Origin: Helopsaltes ochotensis
Lineage: Eukaryota; Chordata; Aves; Passeriformes; Locustellidae
Assembly: GCA_013400155.1 (NCBI GenBank)
Contig: VXBM01000271.1
Coordinates: 662,685 to 726,684, forward strand
Reading direction: 5' to 3'
DNA: 64,000 bases
Shown here: piece by piece, positions 10,928 through 23,018 of the stretch
How positions within the stretch are numbered: position 1 is the stretch's first letter
Layout of the letters: each line of letters starts with the position of its first letter
Notes under the pieces: generated by a model
What the model saw: the letters and a program-made list of their open reading frames with translations, nothing else
Told to the model about the DNA's origin: nothing
The model's database searches: none
Translations under genes and position numbers: made by a program

Positions 10928-12699
10928 CATTGATATAATTGTTCAACGTATTCAAAAAAGAAAACCAACAGAACCTTGTACCATAGAAACTGCAAAACCA
11001 CATGTTTTTAAGTAGTAGGTTTACTAGTAGTGTAAGTAGAGATAATTTAGTTTTCTGTTTATCTATGTCTGGTTACCAAAGTGCTGTTCATTTCTTCAAA
11101 ATTCCTTAGTAGAAAGCAGCGATTTCTCATTCTAACATTGATTTATTACATAGAAAGACATTCAGAATAAAAGATTCTCAATTACTGAGATGGAGACTTA
11201 GAAGCAAAATTCTTTCAAGTACAGTCTCTAATAAGAACTTTCCATTCTTAAATAAGATTTGTAACTTCAGTCTTCAGGACAAACTTCTGAAAACTAGACT
11301 GTAGATAACCACAAGTTAAGGGGTTCAAATTAAGAGTAACTGCATGGAATCTTATGCCATACAAAAGGTTAGGCTAGATCTGGTCTGATAACCCATGAAT
11401 AGATGAATTTTAGAGGTTTTAATTTTATTCCTCCTTACAAACTTACACTCTAGAAAAGCACTGGAAAAGCATTGGTAGCAGACATTAAAAAAAAAACAAC
11501 CCACTTTAAAACATTCCTTTTTGTTACTTGGTAGTTAAGAATATTCCCATGTTTCTAGCTAAATAATCTTAGAATTTTATATTTTTAAAAGGAAATTACT
11601 TTATTCCCATTTTTCTTTTCCATCACAAAAGCATTTTGTACTCATTCTCAAAATCTGGTTGGCAGTTTTTGCAAGTGCATAAAAGTCTAAGCTCTTTAAG
11701 GATGATGGAATGTGTTATGTGATCTTTGAAAGAGGAAAATTAACACTAGAATGTTAATGATGAATATTAGGTAACAATTAGGCTGTGATCTTTGACAGAC
11801 AAATTTGGGCAAATATTCTTGTATTCAGCTTGTTTAATAACAGATAGTTGCACAATTAGGATTGTGGTTACTCAGATCCCATAATTCAATTAGCAAATGT
11901 CAGTAACATAGGAGTTATAGATGTATAGATGGGAGCTAGAAAGTTCAAATGTGTTTGTTAAAAACTTCTATGATCCTGATGCAGTTGGTGAACATTTCAG
12001 ACTTGCAGTTTATTGCGAGCTTTGTTATTTGCACTTTCTTTTTTCCAAGTTGCCAGCCATATGAGAAGAACAGAACAATCTGCCTGTGCCACTGCAGTAT
12101 GCAGGCTCTGCTATATACCTATTTAAATGTAATGGCTATTGATTTCCTTTATGAACATCTGATTTTTTATAATACATGCAAGGTAGCATACCAATTCTGT
12201 CTTATTTAAAACCCCGTGCCAAAATTACAGACCATCCTGAATAGATTGTTGGCTCAATACTATGACAAAACTATACTTAGAGAAGGAAAATTTACCTGAT
12301 TGGAACCTTATTTGTACAACCCCAGGAGTCCAAGACAAGCAGAAAGTAATTCTTAATATAACTATTCTCTTTTAACATACTCAGCAAAAATGATAGGCCA
12401 TCTATTCAGTGTCTACAGAAATAAAAATCTGAATGCTTTCAGGGTTAGATATCCCCTACCATCCCTCTGCACACTCCTCTCCCTTTTTTTTTCTCTTTCT
12501 TTATACATAAAGTTGTGCGTCAAGGAGAAATTTTGCATCTGTCTGAAACTCATCCCATTAAACAACAGGACATGCATAAGGGGAAAGACTGGAGCAGTCT
12601 TAATGGAAGAAATAGCTGTTAGACTGTCACCCTGATTTTCAGCCTTCTGATGTGTTTTCATTTTTGTAAGGGAGTTCTCAAACTTTCAAGTATCAACAA
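10928..12699. other. Non-coding stretch
   Basis: AT-rich and without recognisable genes or repeats. The short open frames present have no splice context and no protein-like character. Confidence 0.5.
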
Positions 12700-12885
12700 A
12701 TGGTTTCTTTTCATATTTTCATGGAGGAGGAGAGAGTTGATGGACTTTTGATCTGAGCAGTGTGTTGGAGAGGTGACAGCTTCACCCTTCAATCCATGGT
12801 CACCTTTGGAATTCTATTAAATGAAAAATGTAAATAAAAGTTTCCCTTTTTTTCTGGCATGACAGCATGTGGGTGCAATTCTTTC
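12700..12885 (+). mobile_element. ERV LTR fragment, family B copy 1
   Basis: It aligns by eye with 35040-35215 and with the reverse complement of 55543-55760. Shared marks, in order, are GTTGATGGACTTTTG near 12736, TGTTGGAGAGGTGACAGC near 12763 and CAATCCATGGTC near 12790. After these come a decayed TATA region (ATTCTATTAAATG, 12811) and a poly(A)-like AAATAAAAG (12832). The ends are uncertain and no TSD was identified. Confidence 0.65.
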
Positions 12886-14574
12886 CTGTCTCTTATATCC
12901 ACATTAGACTGAATCCAAGTGGGAAAAACCTCAAATTAATGGTTGATATAGCGAGCCAATAATCTTGTTTATAAACATATTTGTCTACAATTTAGACAGC
13001 TGACAGCGTAAAACCAAATGCATCTGAGCTTCTTAATATAATCTAAGCATTTCAGTATAAATTGCTGGACTTCTAAGAGTGAGTTACAGATGTACTTCCT
13101 TGCTTTCTTTCTCTTAGTAAACTAGTTTATTGCAGTCTGGAAGTAAACATTTTAAAGATTTTTCTTATTGCAATTGGCCACTGATACAAAGGAGATATGA
13201 AAGTCCACAGAGGAATTCTGTGGCTGGTTCAAAGTCAGTGTTTACTTCTCTGTGGCAAAAATAAAAAATACTTTGTCACATGGAACAGTCCTTTTATTCT
13301 CTAAAGTGTGTATTAAATTGAGTCAGTGATGCTGTTTGTCTTATCACTCTGAATCTTATATGACTTGCAAAGTAAAAATAGCCTACTAGAGAAATAGTTC
13401 AAAAATCTAATGTGTTTTTAAAAAAACTAAATATTTGTAATGATGTCTTTGGTTATTTGCATTTTTAAACTTCTGATCTTGTACTCCTTCTGATTAATTG
13501 AAAATCAATTTCTGATTTGTATCCTGATACACTCATACAAGTACGTGGCAAAGGTACAAGGTTTTACAGGTTGGATTTCAAAGATGCAACGTAGGTTTCA
13601 AGCAATCTTAAAAGTGTTGATCACTACAGGGATTTTGTCTTCTAATATATTGTCACCAAGCTAGATTTTCATTCTATCCTCAGAATTTCCAATCATACTC
13701 GTGAAAGAAGTGGGTACAAGGGAACAAAGTCAATTCATAACCCTTCATTTAACTTTTTTGAGACAATGGCACTGTGGAGGATGCCTCAGCCACTATCTTG
13801 TTGAACCGCCTGGCATGGAAGGATACCTGTAAAACCTGCAGTCTTTCTGCCTAATAATAATTCTTAGTGAAGATTCCTAAATTAGGGGCCATACCTGCTC
13901 ATTTCAGACAGTCTATGAATTCCCAAATGCACAGGCCATTCCAATGTGGAGATTAAACTATTAAATGTATTAAATCAAAAAAAAAAAAAAAAAAGTAGGT
14001 AGCATGTGGAACATAGATAAGTTATGGCAGGAATTTTGGTGTTACTGGGTTTTTGTACCTTGCAGATGTGTACAAGCACCAGAATATGATACGTAGCTTC
14101 ATTTCTGGTTACAGAGTACCAATTGCTTTCTTTAAAAAAATTTAAAAATCACCACTATTTGGTATCACTTAGAGCTTGATGTCTGCAAACGCATAATAAA
14201 AACTACTGCTTACATCTATACTTTTAAGAAAGTCATGGTGGCAGCTCAAGCACTGATAATCCACTGTACTCAGCCAATGTTAGCTTAATTGCTGAGCACA
14301 GTTTTGCTTCTGTCAACACACACTCCCAGAAATGTGGCCAAAGCTCTCATCAGAGGCCATCAGCTGCAAGAGACCATTTTCAAGGGGAAGTATAATTGCA
14401 ACAAGGTTTGGCTCCCTTAAAAAACGTTGCTATGTTGGACGACATTTTCATAACACTATTGGAAACATTTTCCAAGAAAAAATGTTGTACAAGATAGTCC
14501 TTTATTATGCCCCACCTAATTTGGCAGATAAGCATGTCTCTTTTAATAATCACATCTTCTCCAAAAATTTAAAT
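12886..14574. other. Non-coding stretch with A17 tract
   Basis: Nothing recognisable except an A homopolymer near 13978-13994. Confidence 0.5.
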
Positions 14575-14886
14575 TCATAGATTATCCTTTGTTGGAAGGG
14601 ACCCACAAGGATCAGGATCATTCAGTCCAACTCCTGGTCCTGCTCAAGACTATCCCCAAGAGTCACACCATATGCCTGAGAGCATTGTCCAAACATTCTT
14701 TTTGAACTTTGTCAGACTTAACACTTCCCACTCCTCTTTTTCCCAGGAAGCCCGAACGGTGCCCAAGCTCCATTTGGATGAGGAACATTTTCCTAATATC
14801 TAGTATTAACTCGCCCAATACAGCATCATGCTCTTCCCTTGGGTGCTATTGCTGGTCACCAGAGAGAAGCAATCAGTGCCTGCCCC
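14575..14886 (-). mobile_element. CR1 LINE 3' fragment, antisense
   Basis: Read on the plus strand it begins TCATAGATTATCC and GTTGGAAGGGACCC, the reverse complement of a CR1 tail. It continues through GTCCAACTCCTGGTCCTGCT, a GCCCAAGC segment and AACATTTTCCTAATATCTAG, and ends with GGTCACCAGAGAGAAGCAAT and CAGTGCCTGCC near 14886. These blocks appear in the expected CR1 order on the minus strand. It is 5'-truncated at about 300 bp and carries no intact ORF. Confidence 0.88.
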
Positions 14887-16397
14887 AAATTTAATTCAGA
14901 AGTTGTTTTCTTGCAATGCAATAAAGCTAGACAAGTTCTTTGTTTATTATCTTCTTTATTTACTACCTTTGAGAACATGCAAGTGTTTAAACAGTTATCT
15001 TTCTGAAATCGTTTACTGGGAAAAATATTAATCCTCATTTGAGTGTGTTAGCCATTAAGCATTTTACTGTGTTCTCCACAGTAATTGTGTCTCATTGCCT
15101 TCTATTTCAAGTATGACTCATTAAAAACATAATTAAATATCAACTGAGTAGATTGTCTGGGTTGTTTTTTTCCCCCATTTTAGGTTAGCAGCATAGCCAC
15201 TGAACTCTAAAACCAAAGTGGGAATCAGTCCACATAATCCCGTCTGCAATGGAACGTGTGTCTAGGTCTGTCTAGCCTTGTACTTATCTGAAGGACATCT
15301 AACCTACATTAAGAAGGTTTAGATTGTCATCCATTGGTGTCCAGGCCTTCAGATATGCATAAAGAAAAGACATTAGCAGTTGACTAAGATGTTCTGGATT
15401 TCACTTTACAGGTTTAAAATTTTTCAGTAAAGCCAGTAAAGTAGCTCTGTACTGGATTTACTGAAAAATTAGAAAGTTTCTTTAGATGGCCTGGAGCACC
15501 GTTTTTTCAAATTAGGTGCACTAGATTTCACTCTCATTATCTTGATAATGCTGCATTCTATTTGGAATCAAAATATAAAAGTGGTCTCAGATTATTTTCT
15601 GCAAAATGACCATGAACTGATCCTTAATAACAAATTTTAATGTGCTGACCTTATTCGCAATCATCAGTAAACAACAAAGTGGTACAAAAAGCAATTAACA
15701 TAAATTAAAACATAAATTCTAAACAGCAAGATCTTAAAAAATTCTAATCAGACACCTAGTGACTCAAGATCTAATCCTGTTGCCACTGAAGGCAGGTCAT
15801 ATATTATTTTAATTTCTTCTATCTAGCTTGCTAGTTTCTTGTTCTTATAATAGCATATATCACTGCAGTATCGAAATGTCACTGAGGAAATAGTAACTGC
15901 TCTAACAACTGACCAGTAATGTAATTTTTTTCTCTCTCTGCTTAAGGCAATTAAAATATATTTTTCTTTTTTTGTGGTTTTAACCCCATCTTACACCTTT
16001 CTTTTTCTTATCTACTGTTTTAGCACCTCTTCCATTCTTGACTGTCCTCTCCAGTGATATTTAGAGAATTCTTTGTATTAATTGAAAGGCTGTTCAGTCA
16101 GGTTTATTTTAGCCTGGTCAGGCAAAGTTCTGATGTTGTACCACATATTTATTTAATCTTCCCAGAACGACTCTGCGGAAAACAGTTATAAATGCAAGTC
16201 ATCTTGATAAGGACAGACACACTCCATGGGATATGTCAGGCTTTAAGAGACAAACAGAGATTAATTTTGAAGGTGGCTGTGGCTGGTGTGGGATGATTGT
16301 TTCAGGTGTCATCACATTAAGCAATGTTCTGGGAGAAGGTGGTGATGATTTTATTTTATTTTTTATAAATAAGGAGATGCCCACATTCTGAATTTGT

Positions 16398-16399
<2 letters not shown>
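14887..16399. other. Non-coding stretch containing a hairpin
   Basis: Apart from the inverted repeat at 15418-15470, listed separately, nothing recognisable was found. Confidence 0.5.
15418..15470. repeat. Near-perfect inverted repeat (21-bp arms, 11-bp loop)
   Basis: The left arm 15418-15438 starts AATTTTTCAG and the right arm 15450-15470 ends CTGAAAAATT. Twenty of 21 positions are complementary. The single mismatch lies at 15432, and the loop is AAGTAGCTCTG. Pairing does not extend outside the arms. A transcript of either strand would form a 53-nt hairpin, slightly short for a typical microRNA precursor. Alternatives are a palindromic remnant of a small transposon or a replication-born inverted duplication. 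Confidence 0.85.

Positions 16400-16463
<64 letters not shown>
16400..16463. repeat. Poly-T tract, 64 bases
   Basis: An uninterrupted run of 64 T between GAATTTGTGG and ACTGTAATGG. Avian CR1 elements do not leave poly(A) tails, so a run this long is unusual for a bird genome. It may be a true homopolymer, a rare poly(A) retrocopy tail on the minus strand, or an assembly artefact. The right flank shows no gene-derived sequence. Confidence 0.95.
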
Positions 16464-16466
<3 letters not shown>

Positions 16467-17916
16467 GTAATGGTGCTGCTACCACAATCCAGATATTAAC
16501 AAGATTCCAAGGAAATGCTAAAATGTGATGATCTATCACTATGAAGGTGGGATAGATGGTTATCTTTTATGGTCCACCACTGAAAAGAATTTTTAATTCT
16601 CAGTAAAAAATCATCTCTCAGTCTTGTCTGCAAGAAAATTAAGAAAACAGATAGTTCACTTAAAATTCACAACTTTAAAGATATTCTATCCCAAATTAGA
16701 TAGGCTGTTACTGGTGGAAAAAAAAAAATCAGAGACACATACCAAAGAAACTGCAAAGCAAAAGAGAAAGCTAGAAATAAAGAAAGCTTTCAGGTTAGTT
16801 TAAGGACAATAAAACAAATAGGCTGCTCAATCACAACAAATACATATTTTGTATGTACTAATTAAGGCCATTGACACCTTGAAGTATCTCGTTTATGTAC
16901 TTTGCACTATCCACAGAACAATTTTAATTCTTACAGCTGTTGCCAAAACTCATTCTTAGTCCAATGCTTTAATTAATCTATGCTCATTATCAGGATGGCA
17001 GTCTTTCTATGAACATAAAGTCAAAGGAGAAGATGTATCATTAGTAGAATTTTTCGAGCAATTTGCAAGATACTGAGACATTAAATATTTTCTACCCTTA
17101 GTGAAGTTCTTTGATATGTAACAATAACAATGGCATCTCTAAATGCAATCTTCAAATAAATACTTGAAGGTTTGTAAATCTGGTGGATAACAGAAAATGC
17201 CATTCACACTTGCTAACTGCTTTCTCATTCTTAATAAATTAAGGGGTGTTGCATAGAACATATGGCTTTATGATGATCTAAATATTCTTCCAAGATTATG
17301 AAAAAATACCACCTGTTATAAAAGAAATATGTAATTACAGTGACTTATTAAGGAAAAAAAAAAGTGGGGAGTGGATTCTCTTGTCGAAAATGCACAACCT
17401 ACTTCATCTTTCCCTTTCTTTCCCTGTTCCTCTTTTTATGGATATTGTATAGCTATAAAACTAGGTAATATGAAAATATATGCTGCAATTATTTTTTTAG
17501 GCTGAAAATATGGGTATACCTTATGAGTATTCTATTGAAAAGTTATATATTTAACTTAAAATTAATTACATTAGGTTTGAATTAAAAGTAAAAAGATACA
17601 CTATAAAGGGAAATTGCAGCAAGAATATTTGATAATCATGAACATAGATATTATGACTACAGCAAATTAATTCTAAATGTTGTATTTGAAAACCAAACAA
17701 ATGCAAACCCAAATCTGTAAACATGTGGATATTTCCACACATACCCTGCCTCTTCCCAGAAGCAGAAAAAATGATCATACATCTCTCCAATAAACAAATA
17801 GTTCTGAAAAATACACTCAATAATTAAATTACCTGCCAGTTAAGAAAGTACAATCAAAGACTGAAGAAGGGTGCAAAGAAATGCAAAACTCCAAGATGAC
17901 AAGATGTAGAACGTTT

Positions 17917-17920
<4 letters not shown>
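16464..17920. other. Non-coding stretch between two poly-T tracts
   Basis: AT-rich, with no gene or named repeat visible. Confidence 0.5.
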
Positions 17921-18012
<92 letters not shown>

Positions 18013-18026
18013 CCCTTTTTTTTTTT
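17921..18026. repeat. Poly-T tract, 92 bases plus CCC and 11 T
   Basis: T occupies 17921-18012, then CCC, then T again at 18016-18026. This is the longest homopolymer in the window. It causes the lysine- or phenylalanine-only open frames in this region, which are not genes. Confidence 0.95.
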
Positions 18027-18689
18027 GTTAAAGGGGCAAGCAAGCAGCTCATTCATTTCCTATCAACAGAAAAATGAATACAAGTTTTTAATCAAAAGTA
18101 TACAACAGTATGCACCTCCCACCCTTATGTCTAAAGTATTTTGAATTCTTCCTCTCAATGATCACATGATGAGAGTTTAAAAATGGACTAGAATATGATT
18201 ATTTAAGGTCTCAAATGGTTATGGCATAAAAGTTTAATGTTTCTATCTATAGGATATATTTTTGGATTGAATTAAGTGATATGTTGAATACCTTGGTGAT
18301 TTTAATTTGCCTTGTGATCTACAAGGACAGGTATTGAAATTTTAGCAAAATCAGGCAAGAAAATCTTTCAAGGGGAGCTGGCAATTTATGTTACTGAATA
18401 ATACTCTGAAAACAAAGTTAATTGGATACATAAGAAGCAATCAATATTTTTAAGAATGGGAACTACTGATATTTATCAATTTGTTCTTTGCTAATAATAG
18501 CTATATTAGACCTCATAGTGAAATGCACACAGAGGGGTCAAAGAAATTTTAATTCCAAATAATGCTGCTGAAAATATGTCATCTTAGTAAAATGGTGTAC
18601 AAATAATTAGTAAAACAAAAGAAGCAAACAAAAATTATTGAGTTATGTAAGAGTTTACATAAAAGATAAAGTTTTTAAAATTACAGCAT

Positions 18690-19290
18690 GTCTGTCGTCA
18701 TTACATTCTGATGGTGGACACTTCAGGCTGTATGTCCACTGTGAGGTCATTGGAATCATCAAATTTTAAATCATTACACAACATTTGGAGTCTCCAGCAC
18801 TGATCATGTTTTCAAAGCAACTTAGATTAACAGTAGATAGCCTAAAGAGTAATGCATAATTCAAATGCTCCTGCTGACTTGGTCACTGCTCACATCTTGG
18901 ATGTAATGTTTTTGTAGTTAAGGGCATAAATATTGGTGCATCCTGGTAAACATAATTTGGCTATTAGTATTAGAAGGTTGTAGACCTTGCACTGACCTGA
19001 CTCTACAGGGTCTCAACGTTTCTCTGGGCTTGTCCTGTCAGCTAGTTTCAAATCCTTGGTACAGCCAGCGGGCTTCAGAGAGCAATTAATCTCAGCTTAA
19101 AGCAGACATTTACATTTGACCAGCCAATTCTTTGTTGCTTTAATTATATTATTACAGATTTCCCCCACGTACTGTAGATGTGACCCACAGCTCCCTCTCT
19201 GGTTTGGCAGCTTGCCTGTGCCAATTGTCCTTGTGACAGTGTAACATAGATGGTGTTGGAATACAGAGACCATCTAAATCCTTCCTTGGC
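18690..19290. other. Repeat-free block, possible conserved non-coding element
   Basis: This is about 600 bp of balanced composition without simple repeats or mobile-element matches. It contains homeodomain-like motifs such as ATGCATAATTC and GCAATTAATC, and short stretches such as CTTTAATTATATTATTACAG. Texture alone suggests a candidate regulatory element; conservation was not tested. Confidence 0.25.
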
Positions 19291-21235
19291 ATTTCCTGAT
19301 GAAAAAACAGACAGAAACTACAAGCAGAATGAACTTATTCTGAACTCAATTTACCTAAAAAGAAAATGTAGTTACGCATAAAGCCAGGTCTTCTTAGCTT
19401 TTAGGCTTCTAGGGTTTGCCAGTTCAGGTAAATGGGGATATGATCAGAAGAAACAGGGGCAGTTGCCTGAGTATGGAGCTTTCATATATTGTTAAAATCA
19501 TCTTTGAGATTTCCTGTGTTTTTGCTATTTAACATGCACATTCCCACATATTTTTCTGCTCTACAATGTTTGTGTTATGAAGACCATGAAAGAATAGTTT
19601 GTAATATTTCATATCTGTAATTTAATTACCTAAAAAGAGGAGAAAAAATATAAAAATGAAGCAAATTGACAATAACTCTAAAAAGGCATAAAATATAATA
19701 ACCAATATAAGGTGGATACAAATTTCACAAACATATACTTACAAAGTTATAAAGGAATTTTACATGAACAGCAATGGTGTTAGATAGACCATTATCTAAC
19801 AGTACTACCACAGTACTGGATATGCAAGTCCTTGTTATGCTTGTTAATGTTACTTATTTTATAAGGTATCGTCCTGAGCTAGCTAAAAAATAAAGGATCA
19901 GATATTAATCAAAAAGTCAGTTATACACATGTACCTTATTATTCAAAATATTAATGAACTTAACTTTAAAAAATTAGGAAATAAACCTACAAAATAAACC
20001 CATTAAACATTTACAAAGGCATAGTTTTAGTGAATAAGAAGGGTCGCCAGAAATATAAATCTATGGGTCACGTCCTTTAATTTGTCCCAGGTCTGAAGGT
20101 AGTGAAATAATATGTTTCATTGAACAAAAATGCATTTTTAAAATATTTTAGTTCTCATATTAGTTTTTTGTCTCAATTTTTACCTGCAATTTTTCTACTT
20201 ATTTGTAATTATGTAGAGTTATGTTGCATGTAATCTGAATTTGGTTCAAATATTTGTCACGCAATACCTTCCAACAAGAGCTATATGCTTTTAATCTTTG
20301 CAGTGAATTTGGCTATGTTATTCCCATTAAAGTCAATGGGTAAAGAACTACTAAAATATTTGTTTGCCACTTTGAAAATTTATGAATAAGAAGCAAAATA
20401 ATAAAAAAAAAAAATCCATGGCTACAGAAAGAGTCTTTGGTGTTAAATTTGCTCAGTATTCAGTTGCTCATCTTGCTGACCTGCAACGTGCATGCTTCAC
20501 TGGACACTTAAGTTTTAAATTTGCTGCTTATTTGAAAAAGCATCATCCACCAATTTGTGAGTTCTAGAATAATGTGGAATGGGCCTCAAAGTGCACAGTT
20601 GTTTTCAAACTAGGAAAGAAAATACCAAGAAAGAGGATGATACATCATTAAATACGTATTAAAAAAATTAAAACAGAAATAAAAGAAAAAGATCTTTTCA
20701 TGTTTCAGACATTACTTTTAATCTCCAGTCAGAAAAAAAAATCTGAGGCTACCTTTCAGCACTCAAGATATCTTTGTTTATCTATGTGGAATCCAAAGAA
20801 TGAGAAATTTAGAGTAATGAAAAATTTAAAAAAAAAATTCCCAGGTGTACAATCTCTTTCCTTTTTTTTCCCCTTCAAAGGATGTAATCACTAAACAAGA
20901 CAGCGTATTTTTACTGAACATCATATGAAGACATTTATTTATAAAGAAAGTATTCAACAAAGGATGTGCTTCTCTTTATGAGTATATAAGACATGAAGAC
21001 TAAAGAATGCAAAGCCTGGAAAAATTAGAAGAGTTAAGTTAGAAACATTAGGCTACAAAACACTCATACATTATTAAATATCTCAGCTGTGGCATCAGAG
21101 TACTTCTTAATTTTTCTTTTCACTGAAATAAAAAATTTATTTGTTAAACATTAAATGGGACAATAAATCTAAGGGAAAAAAAAAGTATGATAGTCAAGCA
21201 TTTGTGAATACAGGAAGCTTGGAGAAAATAAATAC
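19291..21235. other. Non-coding stretch with two small hairpins
   Basis: No gene is supported. Two short inverted repeats lie side by side at 19778-19818, listed separately. A 49-codon open frame from 20418 has no family resemblance I recognise. Confidence 0.45.
19778..19818. repeat. Two adjacent short hairpins
   Basis: TGTTAGATA (19778-19786) pairs with TATCTAACA (19793-19801) around a 6-base loop. CAGTACT (19800-19806) pairs with AGTACTG (19812-19818) around a 5-base loop. The two stems overlap by two bases, so both cannot be fully formed at once. Confidence 0.7.
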
Positions 21236-21399
21236 CTGGCTCTTTTGGAGTAATCTCTATCATATGCCACTACTTCAGGGGTCTTGTTTGTGTATAGCAC
21301 ATGCTTAGGGTCATAATTTTGGTATAGTATATTAAAAGATATTTGGGGGCTGAATATGTAAGGAAGAACTGTGAAGAGAGAAGGCAGGTGTGTGGTAAC
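21236..21399 (-). other. Candidate isolated coding exon (unconfirmed)
   Basis: On the minus strand the intron-like side ends with a T-rich tract and TTTTTTCAG (acceptor at 21402-21400). A 164-bp segment open in one frame follows. It closes at GCCAG followed by GTATTT (donor GT at 21235-21234). The 54 complete codons read as a plausible mixed-composition protein segment, including PEVVAYDRDYSKRAR at its end, and contain no low-complexity sequence. Phase would be 0 at the start and 2 at the end. I do not recognise the family, no partner exon was found, and the open frame continues on both sides. Chance remains a serious possibility. Confidence 0.22.
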
Positions 21400-21815
21400 C
21401 TGAAAAAATATAATACAGCAAAAAAAAAAAAAAAAAAAGATACTGGAGCAAGACTCAGACAGTATAATTTCTTTAATTTGAGACATTACCGTATACAAGC
21501 TCTCTTCATGATTTACATTCATGTCATGGGTTGTAGTAAATAACTTTTTGGCCACCCGTCTGTTTGGCACTCATGAGCAATGACAACACTTCTGTTCATG
21601 GTGTAAAAGAAGAATCACGCCAGCAGTTTTTCTTCATCATCACTGGGCTAAACACCAAGTATCTTGCTGCATTATCGACACCACACTTATTCCACTAGTT
21701 TGTGTTTTTATTTAGGTAATTTTGTCAATACATTAGTGATGGCTTTCTTAACAAAATTTGCTGAACACTGAAGCCTTTTCCATTTTTGCAAGATAGCTCT
21801 GGGTCCACAATTTTG

Positions 21816-22140
21816 ATAGGGTCCTGAGTGTTTTCCTCTCCCTGCTCACCACTTCCTCCCTCCCTTACCCCCACTTGGGGGTTCCCCCACCCTGGTCATA
21901 GCCCAGGACCTTTTGTCAGCTGCCCAGGGACATCAGACCCTGCCCCAGTAACACTGCAACAGGACTGGTCCAGCTCTCCACAGCCCTGCCCTGCCAGGTC
22001 ATTGACCCTACTAAGCCAGAACCACCTGGTCTGTCCCCACTCTCAGGAGACGGCTGATGCTGGTACTGACCATGGTGCTCCCTGTCTGACCTGCTCCTGT
22101 TAACCGTGGTGGCCAGTGGAGAATCCTGGCAATATTCACC
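21816..22140. other. GC-rich island, unassigned
   Basis: This C-rich segment (CTCCCTCCCTTACCCCCAC near 21853) stands out from its AT-rich surroundings and lies about 300 bp from the solo LTR at 22431. A 91-codon proline/serine-rich frame on the plus strand is probably a composition effect. It may be part of an old retroelement, but nothing I can name matches. Confidence 0.4.
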
Positions 22141-22425
22141 TTGGAATTGTCCAGGTTTGTGTATGGGTTATCTTGGGATATTATCCAACAATGCACTATC
22201 AATCACAGTTTTGGTATCTTTCATTTAATTTAGGAAATTACTCCTAAGAGAATCATCCTGTGGGTGTACCTATACTCTGTAGAGTAGTCAGCCAAAGTGG
22301 GTCAGCTATCAAGATGTAGTCAGAAATCTTTTTTATCTTGTCTTCTTTGAAACCCTAATGAACATTGACACTGTTCCAAATATACCTAGGACCTGTGTTA
22401 TTAGATAGGATCTTACTAACTATAT

Positions 22426-23018
22426 ATCACCATCACAGTTTAATCCCAGCCAGCAGCCAAGCTCCACACAGCTGCTCACTTACTCCCGCACCAACGAGAT
22501 CAGGGAGAGAATCAGAAGGCCAAAAGACAGAAAATTTGAAGTTGAAAGATAGTTGAATAGGGAAAGAAGAAGTCACACGCAAGCAAATCAAAACAAGGAA
22601 TTCATTCAGTTCTTTCTATGAGCAGGCAGGTGTTCAGCCATCTCCAAGGGAGCAGGGTCCCATCACCAGTAATGGGTGAACTTGGGAAGACAAATGACGT
22701 AACTCCAAACATCTTGCCCTTGTTTCTTCTCCCCTCACACTTTACGGGCGAGCATGATGTCACATAGTCTGGAATATCCCTTTGGTCATTAGCTGTCCTG
22801 GCCATGTCTCCTCCCAACTTCCTGTGCAGCCCCAGACTCCTCACCCATGTGGAATACTAAAAGCAGGAAGGGCTTTGGTTCTGTATAAACACTGCTCGGC
22901 AATAACAAAAACATCTCTGTGTTATCAACCCTGTGTTCAGCACAAATCCAAAACACAATCCCATGCAAGTCACTGTAAAGAAAACTAAATCTACCTCAAC
23001 CAAAGCCAACACAATCAC
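22426..23018 (-). mobile_element. Solo LTR with 5-bp TSD, family A copy 2
   Basis: The LTR is 22431-23013, 583 bp, and reads on the minus strand from TGTGTTGGCTTTGG to a decayed ...CGACA-type end. ATCAC lies immediately outside both ends (22426-22430 and 23014-23018). Minus-strand landmarks in order are AACACAGAGATGTTTTTG, TATTGCCGAGCAGTG, GGATATTCCAGACTATG, GAGATGGCTGAACACCTGCC near 22630, GAATTCCTTGTTTTGATTTG, and the U5-like end with GTGAGCAGCTGTGTGG. This is the best preserved of the three family A copies. No internal retroviral genes flank it. A 5-bp duplication is usual for ERVL-like integrases, but the second ATCAC inside 22432-22436 makes the left boundary ambiguous by six bases. Confidence 0.88.

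Noticed and set aside
17829..18144. Lysine- or phenylalanine-rich frames
   Set aside because: They are translations of a 92-base poly-T tract.
20418..20567. 49-codon frame starting at an ATG followed by GCT
   Set aside because: No recognisable domain, no splice or promoter context, and well within chance length for this composition.
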